NCBI RefSeq assembly: GCF_016722895.1
Contig: NZ_JAEQNA010000002.1
Span: 124,001-188,000 of the forward strand
Direction of reading: 5' to 3'
Length of the DNA: 64,000 bases
DNA from: Ramlibacter aurantiacus
GTDB taxonomy: Bacteria; Pseudomonadota; Gammaproteobacteria; Burkholderiales; Burkholderiaceae_C
Each line of letters begins with the position of its first letter. The first letter of the stretch is position 1. The position numbers were made by a program, and so were the translations under genes. Below, in pieces: positions 52,255 through 60,961 of the stretch. Below the pieces are notes generated by a model. That model searched no databases. It was not told where the DNA came from and saw only the letters and a program-made list of their open reading frames with translations.

Positions 52255-52785
52255 ATGAACCTCTCGACCCTCTTGGCGGCGGCCCTCGCCGCGCTCGTCC
52301 TGGGCGCCTGTTCCAGCGTCGAACTCGGCCCGTCCCAGGCCACGGCACTGGCCACCTTGCGACCCACCGCCGGCAACCAGGTGAGCGGCGTGACCCGCTT
52401 CACGCAGACGGCGGGGGGCTTGCGCCTGTCGGGCGAAGTGCGCGGCCTGGCCCCCGACAGCGAGCATGGCTTCCATGTGCATGAGCGAGGTGATTGTTCC
52501 GCCCCCGACGCCATGAGCGCCGGCGGGCACTTCAACCCGGGCGGGGCACCACACGGCGGACCCACCACCCCTGCCCGACACGCCGGCGACCTGCCCAACC
52601 TGCGCGCCGACGCCCAGGGCGTGGCGCGCATCGACACGCTGTTGCCGGGGCTGACGGTGACGGCGGGCCCCGCCAGCGTGGTGGGGCGGGCGCTCGTCGT
52701 GCACCGCAACCCCGACGACTATCGCAGCCAGCCTTCCGGCGACTCGGGCGCACGGGTGGCCTGCGCCGTGATCAGCCGCAGCTGA
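52255..52785 (+). CDS. sodC: Superoxide dismutase [Cu-Zn], lipoprotein form
   Basis: Periplasmic dismutase that removes superoxide. The 176-residue precursor has a lipobox LGAC ending at Cys19, so it is probably lipid-anchored. All metal ligands are present: FHVHERGDC (two Cu His), GGHFNPGGAPHGG (bridging and Zn His), RHAGDLPNL (Zn His and Asp) and VVHRNPDDY (Cu His), with the active-site Arg in SGARVAC and the Cys pair for the structural disulfide. AAAAGGAG precedes the ATG. The frame stays open upstream, but that part overlaps the divergent gene. Confidence 0.93.
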   Translation: MNLSTLLAAALAALVLGACSSVELGPSQATALATLRPTAGNQVSGVTRFTQTAGGLRLSGEVRGLAPDSEHGFHVHERGDCSAPDAMSAGGHFNPGGAPHGGPTTPARHAGDLPNLRADAQGVARIDTLLPGLTVTAGPASVVGRALVVHRNPDDYRSQPSGDSGARVACAVISRS

Positions 52786-52920
52786 CCCGATTCCACCCGC
52801 ACTGAAGAGCATCTTGCGCCGGCCGTGGCTGGCTTGTGCCTGGCGCGGTGTTCCCCTACGCTGGGGGCCCGCGCAGCCTTTCGCAACCGCGGTGTGCCGC
52901 GGGGCACGAGGAGACAAGCC

Positions 52921-54969
52921 ATGCCAAGCCTATCCAAGCCCGGCACTGCCGCGGTCCGCACCCTGGCCCTGGTCGGACCCGCCGCTGCCGGGAAGACCAG
53001 CCTCGTGGAGGGCCTGCTCCACGCCACCGGCGCGATCGGCGCCGTGGGCAGCATCGAGAAGGGCACCACGGTCAGTGACTCCGACCCGCTCGAGCGGCGC
53101 ATGCAGCACTCGCTCAATACCTCGGTCCTGCATCTCACCCACGGCGACACCCGCATCCACCTGATCGACACACCCGGCGCGCCCGACCTGCTCGGGCAGG
53201 CCTTGCCGGCCCTGGAGGCGGTGGAGACCGCGGCCGTCGTCATCAGCGCCACGACCGGCATCGAGCCCATGGCGGTGCGCATGATGGAGTACGCCGCCAG
53301 CCGGCGGCTCGATCGGCTGGTGATCGTCAACAAGATCGATGCCGGCGCCGACCTGCCTTCGCTGCTGGCAGACATCCAGTCGGCATTCGGCCGCGAGTGC
53401 CTGCCGGTCAACCTGCCCGCCGACGGCGGCAAGCGGGTGGTCGACTGCTTCTTCAGCCGCGAGGGCGGCGCCGACTTCTCTTCGGTCGAGGACGCGCACC
53501 GGGCGTTGGTCGAGCAGGTGGTCGAGGTCGACCCGGAGTTCGTCGAGCGCTACCTGAACGACGGCGACGTCGACGCCAGCGAGCTGCACGCGCCACTGGA
53601 GCAGGCGCTGCGCGAAGGACACCTGATTCCCGTGTGCTTCGTCTCGGCGCGCACGGGAGCGGGCATCCCGCAGCTGCTCGATGTGATCGACAAGCTGCTG
53701 CCGAATCCCACCGAGGGCAACCCGCCGCAGTTCCTCGAAGGCGAAGGCGAGGCCGCCCGTCCGATCGAGGCCAAGCCCGATCCATCGCGCCATGTGCTGG
53801 CGCACGTGTTCAAGGTGACCGTGGATCCGTACGTGGGCAAGATGGGCATCTTTCGCATCCACCAGGGCACGATCGGCAAGGACAGCGAGCTCTACGTCGG
53901 CGACGGCCGCAAGCCCTTCAAGGTCGGCCACCTTTTCATGCTCCAGGGCAAGGACCACGTGGAGGTGGCGAGCGCCGGGCCAGGCGACATCTGCGCGGTG
54001 GCCAAGGTCGAGGAGTTGCACCACGACGCGGTGCTGCACGATGCCGCCGAGGACAACCACATCCACCTCAAGCCACTGGCCTTTCCCGTGCCGGTGCACG
54101 GGCTGGCCATCTCGCCCAAGCGACGAGGCGACGAGCAGCGCATGTGGGACATCCTGGGCAAGCTGATCGATGAGGACCCGTGCCTGAAGGTCGAGCGCGA
54201 TGCGTCCACCCACGAGACCATCGTCTACGGACTTGGTGAGCTGCACCTGCGCATGCTGCTGGAGCGGCTGCGCGAGGTCTACAAGCTGGAGGTCGACACC
54301 AAGCCGCCGCGCGTGGCCTACCGGGAGACCGTCACCGCCGCGGCCGAGGGCCACCACCGCCACAAGAAGCAGACCGGCGGTGCGGGCCAGTTCGGCGAGG
54401 TGTTCCTGCGCGTCGAACCGCTGGCGCGCGGGGCCGGTTTCGAGTTCGTCGACCAGGTGAAGGGTGGCGTGATCCCCACCCAGTTCATGCCTGCGGTCGA
54501 AAAGGGCGTACGCCAGGCCATGGACACTGGCGTGATCGCGGGCTACCCGGTGGATGACGTGCGTGTCGTGGTGTACGACGGCAAGCACCACAGCGTCGAC
54601 AGCAAGGAGATCGCCTTCGTCACCGCGGCCCGCAAGGCCTTCATGGCGGCGGTGCGCGAGGCACGGCCGGTGGTGCTCGAACCCGTGGTCGACGTGGAGA
54701 TCACCGCACCAGAGACCGCCATGGGCGACATCACCGGCGACCTGTCCGCCCGCCGCGGCCAGGTCAGCGGCACCAGCCACGTGGCTGCGGGCCAGGTGGT
54801 GGTGCGCGGGCAGGCTGCCTTGTCCGAGCTGATCGGCTATCAGTCACGGCTGAACGCCATGACGGCGGGGCAGGGTCGCTATACGCTGGCGCTGTCTCAC
54901 TACGACCCGGTGCCGCCCCACGTGCAGCAGCAGCTGGTGTCGCAGCACCAGGTGCGCGACGAGGACTGA
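52921..54969 (+). CDS. Elongation factor G-like protein (EF-G2 type)
   Basis: A 682-residue EF-G paralog with the full five-domain layout. The P-loop is GPAAAGKT (19-26), with Pro and Ala where EF-G has GHIDAGKT; NKID (137-140) is intact. The switch I RGIT motif is missing (RRMQHSLNTS instead), and DTPGH is changed to DTPGA (83-87), removing the catalytic His. Domain IV is present (KKQTGGAGQFGEVFLRVEP), as is the C-terminal PETAMGDITGDLSARRGQV. It resembles EF-G2 (FusA2) of other bacteria, whose ribosomal GTPase activity is weak or absent; the role is unknown. Confidence 0.88.
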   Translation: MPSLSKPGTAAVRTLALVGPAAAGKTSLVEGLLHATGAIGAVGSIEKGTTVSDSDPLERRMQHSLNTSVLHLTHGDTRIHLIDTPGAPDLLGQALPALEAVETAAVVISATTGIEPMAVRMMEYAASRRLDRLVIVNKIDAGADLPSLLADIQSAFGRECLPVNLPADGGKRVVDCFFSREGGADFSSVEDAHRALVEQVVEVDPEFVERYLNDGDVDASELHAPLEQALREGHLIPVCFVSARTGAGIPQLLDVIDKLLPNPTEGNPPQFLEGEGEAARPIEAKPDPSRHVLAHVFKVTVDPYVGKMGIFRIHQGTIGKDSELYVGDGRKPFKVGHLFMLQGKDHVEVASAGPGDICAVAKVEELHHDAVLHDAAEDNHIHLKPLAFPVPVHGLAISPKRRGDEQRMWDILGKLIDEDPCLKVERDASTHETIVYGLGELHLRMLLERLREVYKLEVDTKPPRVAYRETVTAAAEGHHRHKKQTGGAGQFGEVFLRVEPLARGAGFEFVDQVKGGVIPTQFMPAVEKGVRQAMDTGVIAGYPVDDVRVVVYDGKHHSVDSKEIAFVTAARKAFMAAVREARPVVLEPVVDVEITAPETAMGDITGDLSARRGQVSGTSHVAAGQVVVRGQAALSELIGYQSRLNAMTAGQGRYTLALSHYDPVPPHVQQQLVSQHQVRDED

Positions 54970-55117
54970 CCGCCGGCCCCGGCTGACCCGCCGGGCGTGC
55001 GGTCGAAGCCGGCTTGCCTTCGGGCAAATCCGGGTATGGACGCGCACGGGCGTTCATACACTCGCTGGGTTTCACTCCACCTATCGTTCCTCGAAACGGA
55101 ACGAATGCGAGGCCCGA

Positions 55118-55993
55118 TTGCTGTCCTATGCCGAAGCCGACCCCGACCACCAGGGGCCCATGCCATTCCCCGCGGCGGAGCGCTATGCATGCACCGTCAT
55201 GGACTGGTCTCGCCAGGTCCCCCTGGACGGGTTGCACGTGCAACGGGACGTGAGCTACGGGCCCCACCGACTTCAGCGCTACGACGTCATCGCTCCCGCG
55301 CAGGTCCGCGATGCGCCGGTGGTCGTGGTCTGGCATGGGGGAGGCTGGACCAACGGCTACCGCCAGTACAACCATTTCATGGCGCCCATCCTCACGCGAA
55401 TGGGTTGCGTGATGATTTCGCCTTCGTACCGGCTGGTCGACCAGGCGCGCCTTCCCGCCGCCTTCACGGACAGCATGGACCTGCTGGCCCACCTGGCGTC
55501 CCATGTCCACGCCTACGGCGGTGACGCGCAGGCGATGTTCCTCAGCGGGCATTCCGCCGGCGGCCACCTGGCGGCGCTCGCCACGCTGCGCGGGCCCGAT
55601 TCCCGGCGCGGCGAGACGCCGCAGGGGCGCATCCGGGCTTGCCTGCCGATCAGCGGCATCATGGATTTGCAGCACCCGGCCCCACCAGCCGGGAGCCTGG
55701 AGGAGCGGGTTTACACCCGCGTGCTGGAGCGCCCTGAACTCGATGCCGTGCTCAGTCCCATCTGCTGGGCGGCCGGCAACCGGGTGCCGTTCTCGCTGTG
55801 GGTGGGCGAGCACGACAGCGAGCGGGTCCGTCGTTCCAACACCCGGCTGCACGAGCTGCTTGCGCTGCAGCCGGGCGGCAGCGAGCTGCACGTGATGCCG
55901 GGGCGGGACCACTTCGAAACCCACCTGTCCCTGCGCGACCCGCAACACCCCTGGTACACGCGGCTGGCCCGCTGCATCGGCGAATACCGGTGA
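55118..55993 (+). CDS. Alpha/beta hydrolase (esterase/lipase family)
   Basis: A 291-residue serine hydrolase of the carboxylesterase group that also includes kynurenine-formamidase-like enzymes. The oxyanion motif is WHGGGW, the nucleophile elbow is GHSAGG, and the acid and His are likely in WVGEHDS and GRDHFETH. The substrate is unknown. The start chosen is TTG at 55118 because GAGG lies 5 nt upstream; an ATG at 55160 is the alternative. A TctC-type binding protein gene follows after 64 bp, so both may serve one catabolic route. Confidence 0.82.
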   Translation: MLSYAEADPDHQGPMPFPAAERYACTVMDWSRQVPLDGLHVQRDVSYGPHRLQRYDVIAPAQVRDAPVVVVWHGGGWTNGYRQYNHFMAPILTRMGCVMISPSYRLVDQARLPAAFTDSMDLLAHLASHVHAYGGDAQAMFLSGHSAGGHLAALATLRGPDSRRGETPQGRIRACLPISGIMDLQHPAPPAGSLEERVYTRVLERPELDAVLSPICWAAGNRVPFSLWVGEHDSERVRRSNTRLHELLALQPGGSELHVMPGRDHFETHLSLRDPQHPWYTRLARCIGEYR

Positions 55994-56057
55994 GTGCGGT
56001 GATCGATCCATTGCCCTGATTTCCAGAGCGTTTTCCCTTCCCACAACAGGAGCTGTC

Positions 56058-57047
56058 ATGCCCATCGCCCGCCGCCGTGCCCTTGCCACCCTCGCTGGCC
56101 TCACCGCCAGTGCCGCCTTCGGGCCGGCTTTCGCGCAGGCTGCCTACCCGAGCAAGCCCATCACCATCGTCGTGTCGTACCCCCCGGGTGGCGACACCGA
56201 TGCCCTGGGCCGGCTCTACGCCGAGAAGCTCTCGCAACGCTTCAACCAGACCGTCGTCGTCGAGAACCGCCCGGGCGCGAGCGGCACCATCGGCAACGCC
56301 CACGTCGCCAAGGCACCCGCCGATGGCTACACGCTGCTGTTCACTCCCAACACCATCTCCATCGCCACCCTCGTGGTGAAGTCCGGGCCCAGCGGCCCGG
56401 CCTACGACGTGCTCAACGACTTCACGCCCATCATCCAGGCCGGCAGCCAGTCGCTGTTCCTGGTGGTGAACACGTCCACCGGCGTGAAGAACGTCAAGGA
56501 GCTGGTGGAAGCGGCCAAGTCGGGCAAGATCCGCAGCTACGCCAGCCCGGGCAGCGGCTCGCCCATGCACATCCTGGGCGAGACCTTCAACAAGGCCGCG
56601 GGCATCAAGCTCCAGCAGGTGCCCTACCGCGGCAGCGGCCCGGCCATCGTCGACCTGGTCGGTGGCCACATCCCCTTCATGTACACCACGCTCGGCCCGG
56701 TGGCGCAGCACATCCAGTCGGGCAAGCTGGCCGCCATCGGCGTCGCCGACCCCAAGCGCTCACCGCTCATGCCCAACGTGCCCACGTTGGCCGAAGCAGG
56801 CTACCCCGACGTGATCGTCGGCGCCTGGCAGGGCCTCATGGGTCCCAAGGGCCTGCCGCAGAACGTGGTGCGCACGCTCAACACCGCCATGAACGACATC
56901 ATCAAGATGCCCGACGTGGTGACGCGCATGACGGCCCTGGCGCTGGTGCCGGTGGGGGGTGAGCCGGCTGCGCTGGGCCGCATCAATGCGGACGACCATC
57001 AACGCTACGCCAAGCTGATCAAGGAATTCAACATCAGCGCCGAATAA
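56058..57047 (+). CDS. Tripartite tricarboxylate transporter substrate-binding protein (Bug/TctC family)
   Basis: Periplasmic receptor of the Bug family, expanded greatly in Burkholderiales, where most copies lack a transporter beside them, as here. The 329-residue precursor has a signal peptide (RRRALATLAGLTASAAFG, cleavage near AFAQA), then YPSKPITIVVSYPPGGDTDALGR, VENRPGASGTIGNAHVAKAPADGYTLL and QVPYRGSGPAIVDLVGGHIPFM, the loops that bind the carboxylated ligand. AGGAG precedes the ATG. The ligand is unknown. An intrinsic terminator follows. Confidence 0.93.
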   Translation: MPIARRRALATLAGLTASAAFGPAFAQAAYPSKPITIVVSYPPGGDTDALGRLYAEKLSQRFNQTVVVENRPGASGTIGNAHVAKAPADGYTLLFTPNTISIATLVVKSGPSGPAYDVLNDFTPIIQAGSQSLFLVVNTSTGVKNVKELVEAAKSGKIRSYASPGSGSPMHILGETFNKAAGIKLQQVPYRGSGPAIVDLVGGHIPFMYTTLGPVAQHIQSGKLAAIGVADPKRSPLMPNVPTLAEAGYPDVIVGAWQGLMGPKGLPQNVVRTLNTAMNDIIKMPDVVTRMTALALVPVGGEPAALGRINADDHQRYAKLIKEFNISAE

Positions 57048-57066
57048 GCGGCTCCACGATCGACCC

Positions 57067-57093
57067 GGGCCGGCCCTGCATGGCCGGCCTTTT
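57067..57093 (+). terminator. Intrinsic terminator after the Bug-family gene
   Basis: Perfect 8-bp stem GGCCGGCC (57067-57074 and 57081-57088) with a 6-nt loop CTGCAT and five T residues. Confidence 0.9.
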
Positions 57094-57208
57094 TCATGGC
57101 CCGACGGGTCGGCCTTCGGTACCAGCCCGCGACAACTTTTACCGCTGCTCAACCAGCTGGGCGCGTTTCTAATCGGGTCATCCGTTCTCTCCTGAAAGGT
57201 ACATCCGC

Positions 57209-57676
57209 ATGCCCATTGAAGATATCGGCCCCAAGCCCCAGTCCTTCGACCTCGAGCAAGAAACGGTTGACAACCGCAACTACCGCACCGTGGCGTGGAG
57301 TGGTCGTTACCTGCAACTCACCTTGATGTCGATCCCGCCGGGGGGCGACGTCGGGCTGGAGATGCATGCCGACACCGACCAGTTCTTGCGCCTGGATGGT
57401 GGCCGCGGCCGCGTCCAGATGGGGCCATCCAGGGACAAGCTCAGCTTCGACCAGGAGGTCTCGGACGGCTGGTGCGTCATGGTGCCGGCGGGCACCTGGC
57501 ACAACGTCACGAACACCGGCGACGAACCCATGCAGCTGTACGCGATCTACGCTCCGGCCCACCACAAGCCCGGCAAGGTGCATCGCACGGCGGAAGAAGG
57601 GGAGTCGGATACCGACGACGAACCGGCCGACTGGTCGGTGCAGCCGGTGCCGCTGAAGCCGGACCAGCACGGCTGA
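57209..57676 (+). CDS. Cupin domain-containing protein
   Basis: A 155-residue single-domain cupin. The first motif is GGDVGLEMHADTDQFLRLDGG, with His, Asp and Gln in place of the usual HxH-E set, and the second is VPAGTWHNVTNTGDEPMQLY, which keeps its His. A metal site is therefore probable but not fully canonical. The C-terminal 35 residues are acidic and look disordered. Function unknown; related small cupins occur widely. A spaced AAAGG lies upstream of the ATG. Confidence 0.85.
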   Translation: MPIEDIGPKPQSFDLEQETVDNRNYRTVAWSGRYLQLTLMSIPPGGDVGLEMHADTDQFLRLDGGRGRVQMGPSRDKLSFDQEVSDGWCVMVPAGTWHNVTNTGDEPMQLYAIYAPAHHKPGKVHRTAEEGESDTDDEPADWSVQPVPLKPDQHG

Positions 57677-57708
57677 CGCGCTGCGGGCCCGAGAAGAAAA
57701 GAAGTTGA

Positions 57709-57798
57709 CGAGCCTTACCCCCGGCACTGGCTCCACAGTTAGGGCTGCTTGGTTCCCCACCTGACCCGTTTGGCCGCTTCACCATGCGGGGAGGCCCG
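57709..57798 (-). ncRNA. ffs: 4.5S signal recognition particle RNA
   Basis: On the minus strand the sequence contains GGTCAGGTGGGGAACCAAGC followed by AGCCCTAAC, the conserved SRP domain IV with its asymmetric loop and the invariant AGCAGCC. The ends pair: GGGCCTCCCC near 57797 with GGGGGTAAGGCTC near 57711. About 90 nt, the small proteobacterial type that binds Ffh. A T-rich run follows the 3' end. ends are estimated to within a few bases. The gene lies just upstream of and divergent from dnaX, a common betaproteobacterial arrangement. Confidence 0.92.
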
Positions 57799-57807
57799 TC
57801 AGGCGCG

Positions 57808-57813
57808 ATTGTA
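57808..57813 (-). promoter_or_regulatory. ffs -10 element
   Basis: TACAAT on the minus strand, 9-10 bp before the estimated 5' end of the 4.5S RNA, at the expected promoter distance. The -35 region is not clear. Confidence 0.6.
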
Positions 57814-57861
57814 GGCGAGGCCGTGAGGCCTTCGGACTGAAAGGCTCCAAGGGCGCGACCT

Positions 57862-57867
57862 TAGAAT
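57862..57867 (+). promoter_or_regulatory. dnaX -10 element, possibly giving a leaderless mRNA
   Basis: TAGAAT (5 of 6) ends 8 bp before the dnaX ATG at 57876. Transcription would start at or next to the ATG. No ribosome-binding site precedes the ATG, which fits a leaderless message. The -35 is weak. Confidence 0.45.
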
Positions 57868-57875
57868 CGCGCCCC

Positions 57876-59732
57876 ATGTCCTACCTCGTGCTCGCCCGCA
57901 AGTACCGTCCCAAGACGTTCAGCGAAATGGTGGGCCAGGAGCATGTGGTGCAGGCGCTTTCCAATGCGTTGACGCAGCAGCGGTTGCACCATGCGTACCT
58001 TTTCACCGGCACCCGCGGCGTGGGCAAGACCACCGTATCGCGGATCCTGGCCAAGTCGCTGAACTGCCAGGGGCCGGACGGGCAGGGCGGCATCACCGCG
58101 CAGCCCTGCGGCGTGTGCCAGGCCTGCACCGACATCGATGCCGGCCGCTTCGTCGATTACACCGAGCTCGACGCCGCCTCCAACCGTGGGGTGGACGAAG
58201 TGCAGTCACTGCTGGAGCAGGCCGTTTACAAGCCGGTGCAGGGCCGCTTCAAGGTCTTCATGATCGACGAGGTGCACATGCTCACCGGGCATGCGTTCAA
58301 CGCCATGCTCAAGACGCTCGAAGAGCCGCCCGAGTACCTCAAGTTCGTGCTCGCCACCACCGACCCCCAGAAGGTGCCGGTGACCGTGCTGTCACGCTGC
58401 CTGCAGTTCAACCTGCGGCCCATGGCGCCCGAGACGGTGCAGGAGCATCTTGTTCGGGTGCTGGAGGTCGAGGGCGTGCCGGCCGATGCCGGCGCCCTGC
58501 GGCTGCTGGGTCGCGCCGCCCGTGGGTCGATGCGCGATGCGCTGTCGCTGACCGACCAGGCCATTGCCTTCGGCAGCGGCCGCGTCGAGGAAGCCGCGGT
58601 GCGCCAGATGCTCGGGAGCGTGGACCGCAGCCATGTGTTTCGGCTGATCGAGGCGCTGGCTCAGGGCGATGGCCGCAGCGTGGTCGAGACCTGCGAGCAG
58701 CTCCGGCTGCACGGTCTGTCCGCCGGTTCCACGCTGGAGGAGATGACCGCGGTGCTGCAGCGGATGGCGGTGCGGCAGGCGGTGCCTGCCGCCGGCGACG
58801 ACTCCGATCCCGAAGCGCGTGAGATCGGGCGGCTGGCGCAATCGCTGCCGGCCGACGAGACCCAGCTGCTGTATGGCATGTGCCTGCACGGTCGTGCCGA
58901 GCTCGGGCTGGCGCCCGATGAGTACGCGGCGCTGACCATGGTGTTGCTGCGGCTGCTCGCCTTCAAGCCGGGAATCGCCGCAACGCCACCGGCACCGGCT
59001 GAAAAAAAAACTTCGCATGAACCCTTGAGGCCGGCACCGGGGGCGCCAGTCGTCCAGCGGGTGGCCGAGCCGGCGCCGCAGCCGGGCAGCCAGCCCGCGC
59101 CGCCATCCTCCCGGCCGGCGCAGGCGCCGCCCGCACCACAGCCCCTTGCCCGCGCCGTGCCGGCGGTGGATGCGCCCGCCGGCCAGGTGCTGCCTGTCGT
59201 CGAGTCGCAAGCGCAGACGGTGCGCACGGGCAAGCCGCCGTCGGATGGCCGCCCCGCCTCGCCGGTCTTGACGGTTCCGGTTCGCGTGCAGTCCGAGCCG
59301 GCGCGCGAACTCGCGCTGGGCCAGCGCAGCGCCACCGACTACACCCCCACCGAGGACGGCGACTTCTGGTACGCCACCGTGCAGCAGTTGGTCGCCGCCG
59401 AGGCCGTCACGGCCCTGGTGCGCGAACTCGCGCTGCAGTCGCAGTTGGTCGCCCGTGACACCGATCACTGGCTGCTGCGCATCGAGCGCGAATCGCTGAA
59501 CCAGTCGAGCACCCGCGAGCGCCTTCAGGCGGCCTTGCAGGCGGCCGGCTTCGGGGTCACGCTGGGCGTGGAAATCGGGGTCGTCACGGACAGCCCGGCA
59601 CGGCGCAATGCGCGTGCCGCCGCCGAGCGCCAGCGCGCCGCCGAAGAACTGATCCAGGCCGACCCCTTCGTGCAGCAGATGATGCGGGACTTTGGGGCCA
59701 AAATCGTTCCTGGCAGCATCAAACCGGTCTAG
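57876..59732 (+). CDS. dnaX: DNA polymerase III subunit gamma/tau
   Basis: Clamp-loader ATPase (tau also couples polymerase cores and helicase). The 618-residue protein has Walker A GTRGVGKTT (45-53), a four-Cys zinc site (LNCQG, QPCGVCQAC), Walker B FMIDEVHML and the sensor/Arg-finger SRC in VLSRCLQF; domains I-III end near residue 370. A Pro/Ala-rich linker follows, then the C-terminal polymerase-binding domain (about 490-618). At 59002-59010 nine A residues fall in the frame GAA AAA AAA ACT; a -1 shift reads AAC TTC GCA TGA and ends the product at 381 residues. Confidence 0.96.
   Translation: MSYLVLARKYRPKTFSEMVGQEHVVQALSNALTQQRLHHAYLFTGTRGVGKTTVSRILAKSLNCQGPDGQGGITAQPCGVCQACTDIDAGRFVDYTELDAASNRGVDEVQSLLEQAVYKPVQGRFKVFMIDEVHMLTGHAFNAMLKTLEEPPEYLKFVLATTDPQKVPVTVLSRCLQFNLRPMAPETVQEHLVRVLEVEGVPADAGALRLLGRAARGSMRDALSLTDQAIAFGSGRVEEAAVRQMLGSVDRSHVFRLIEALAQGDGRSVVETCEQLRLHGLSAGSTLEEMTAVLQRMAVRQAVPAAGDDSDPEAREIGRLAQSLPADETQLLYGMCLHGRAELGLAPDEYAALTMVLLRLLAFKPGIAATPPAPAEKKTSHEPLRPAPGAPVVQRVAEPAPQPGSQPAPPSSRPAQAPPAPQPLARAVPAVDAPAGQVLPVVESQAQTVRTGKPPSDGRPASPVLTVPVRVQSEPARELALGQRSATDYTPTEDGDFWYATVQQLVAAEAVTALVRELALQSQLVARDTDHWLLRIERESLNQSSTRERLQAALQAAGFGVTLGVEIGVVTDSPARRNARAAAERQRAAEELIQADPFVQQMMRDFGAKIVPGSIKPV
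59002..59020 (+). promoter_or_regulatory. Candidate programmed frameshift or transcriptional slippage site in dnaX
   Basis: Nine consecutive A residues (59002-59010) in a GC-rich gene. In frame they read as the last two bases of GAA, then AAA AAA A. The -1 frame meets TGA at 59018-59020 and the +1 frame meets TGA at 59025-59027, so either slip ends the protein close to residue 380, just after the clamp-loader domains. Confidence 0.65.
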
Positions 59733-59738
59733 AGGTCC

Positions 59739-59805
59739 TCCCGAAGCGGCCTGTCGGCCGCCTCCCCGAGGGCGCAACCGGCGGCCCGGCGAAGCCGGCT
59801 CCGCG
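59739..59805 (+). repeat. Dispersed intergenic repeat, copy C (dnaX-ybaB)
   Basis: TCCCGAAGCGGCCTGTCGGC at the start and GGCGGCCCGGCGAAGCCGG near the end match copies A (8187) and B (41026), with more divergence and paired changes that keep the first stem (GCGGCC/GGCCGC). It begins 6 bases after the dnaX stop. The rest of the 170-bp spacer up to ybaB is GC-rich and non-coding. Confidence 0.78.
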
Positions 59806-59902
59806 GTGGCCCTGAAACGGTCTACCGCTGCGCGGTGGCCTGGGACGGCGTTCGGTGTGCGACACAGCGTTTTTCGATCAACCGACTTAAAGAGGAATTT
59901 TC

Positions 59903-60235
59903 ATGTTCAACAAGGGACAGCTCGCCGGGCTCATGAAGCAGGCGCAGGCCATGCAGGACAACCTGAAGAAGGCCCAGGAGGAACTGGCCACCATCGAGGT
60001 CACCGGCGAGTCCGGCGCGGGCCTGGTGAAGGTGACCATGACTTGCAAGCACGACGTCAAGCGCGTCGAGATCGACCCCAGCCTGCTGGCCGACGAGAAG
60101 GACATGCTGGAGGACCTGGTCGCCGCGGCCTTCAATGCCGCCGTGCGCAAGGCCGAGGAGACCTCGCAGGAGAAGATGGGCAAGCTCACCGCAGGCATGC
60201 CGGGCCTGCCCGGCGGCATGAAGCTGCCCTTCTGA
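59903..60235 (+). CDS. ybaB: YbaB/EbfC family nucleoid-associated protein
   Basis: Small dimeric DNA-binding protein of the nucleoid. The 110-residue protein begins [20 protein letters not shown], has [23 protein letters not shown] in the central sheet, and a Gly/Met-rich tail [12 protein letters not shown], all standard for YbaB. AGAGGA precedes the ATG. It stands between dnaX and recR, the conserved trio of replication and repair genes. Confidence 0.97.
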   Translation: MFNKGQLAGLMKQAQAMQDNLKKAQEELATIEVTGESGAGLVKVTMTCKHDVKRVEIDPSLLADEKDMLEDLVAAAFNAAVRKAEETSQEKMGKLTAGMPGLPGGMKLPF

Positions 60236-60251
60236 GGGGCGGCCTGCGCGC

Positions 60252-60839
60252 GTGTCCAGCAACAGCCTGCCCGCCCTGATCGACGCCCTGCGTCGCCTGC
60301 CCGGCGTCGGCCAGAAGAGCGCCTCGCGCATGGCCTACCACCTGCTGCAGCACGACCGCGAAGGCGCGCAGCTGCTGGCCCAGGCGCTGCAGCAGGCGGC
60401 CAGCCGCATGCGCCACTGCAGCCAGTGCCACACCTTCACCGAAGACGAGGTGTGCGATACCTGCCGCAATCCGCAGCGTGATGCCAGCAAGCTCTGCGTG
60501 GTCGAAACGCCGGCCGACCAGGCTGCACTGGAGCGCACGGGTGCGTTTCGCGGCCTGTACTTCGTCCTCATGGGCAAGCTCAGCCCGCTCGATGGCATCG
60601 GCCCCAAGGACATCGGCCTGTCCCGCCTGTTCGAGCGCGCGACCGACGGGCGTGTGCAGGAAGTCATCGTCGCGACCAATTTCACGGCCGAGGGCGAGGC
60701 GACCGCGCACGTGATCGGCGAGGCACTGAAGGCCCGGGGACTGAAGGTGACGCGCCTCGCGCGCGGCGTGCCCGCCGGCAGCGAACTCGAGTACGTCGAC
60801 CTGGGCACCATCGCCCACGCATTGGTCGATCGCCGTTGA
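60252..60839 (+). CDS. recR: Recombination protein RecR
   Basis: Works with RecF and RecO to load RecA on gapped DNA. The 195-residue protein has the helix-hairpin-helix [20 protein letters not shown] near the N-terminus, a C4 zinc finger (CSQC and CDTC, about 56-71), and the Toprim domain with [15 protein letters not shown] and the [11 protein letters not shown] metal-binding region. The start is GTG at 60252, 16 bp after ybaB. No overlap with the following gene. Confidence 0.97.
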   Translation: MSSNSLPALIDALRRLPGVGQKSASRMAYHLLQHDREGAQLLAQALQQAASRMRHCSQCHTFTEDEVCDTCRNPQRDASKLCVVETPADQAALERTGAFRGLYFVLMGKLSPLDGIGPKDIGLSRLFERATDGRVQEVIVATNFTAEGEATAHVIGEALKARGLKVTRLARGVPAGSELEYVDLGTIAHALVDRR

Positions 60840-60961
60840 CCCGATCGGCCGAGCGCTGCGGTCGTGCAGTGGCCGTGAATGGATTCACGGTCGCCACAGG
60901 TGAAAACCCCAAGGGGGTCGGTCCCGATGACGGCTGAGGGGGTGGCGACTAACCTCGCGCC

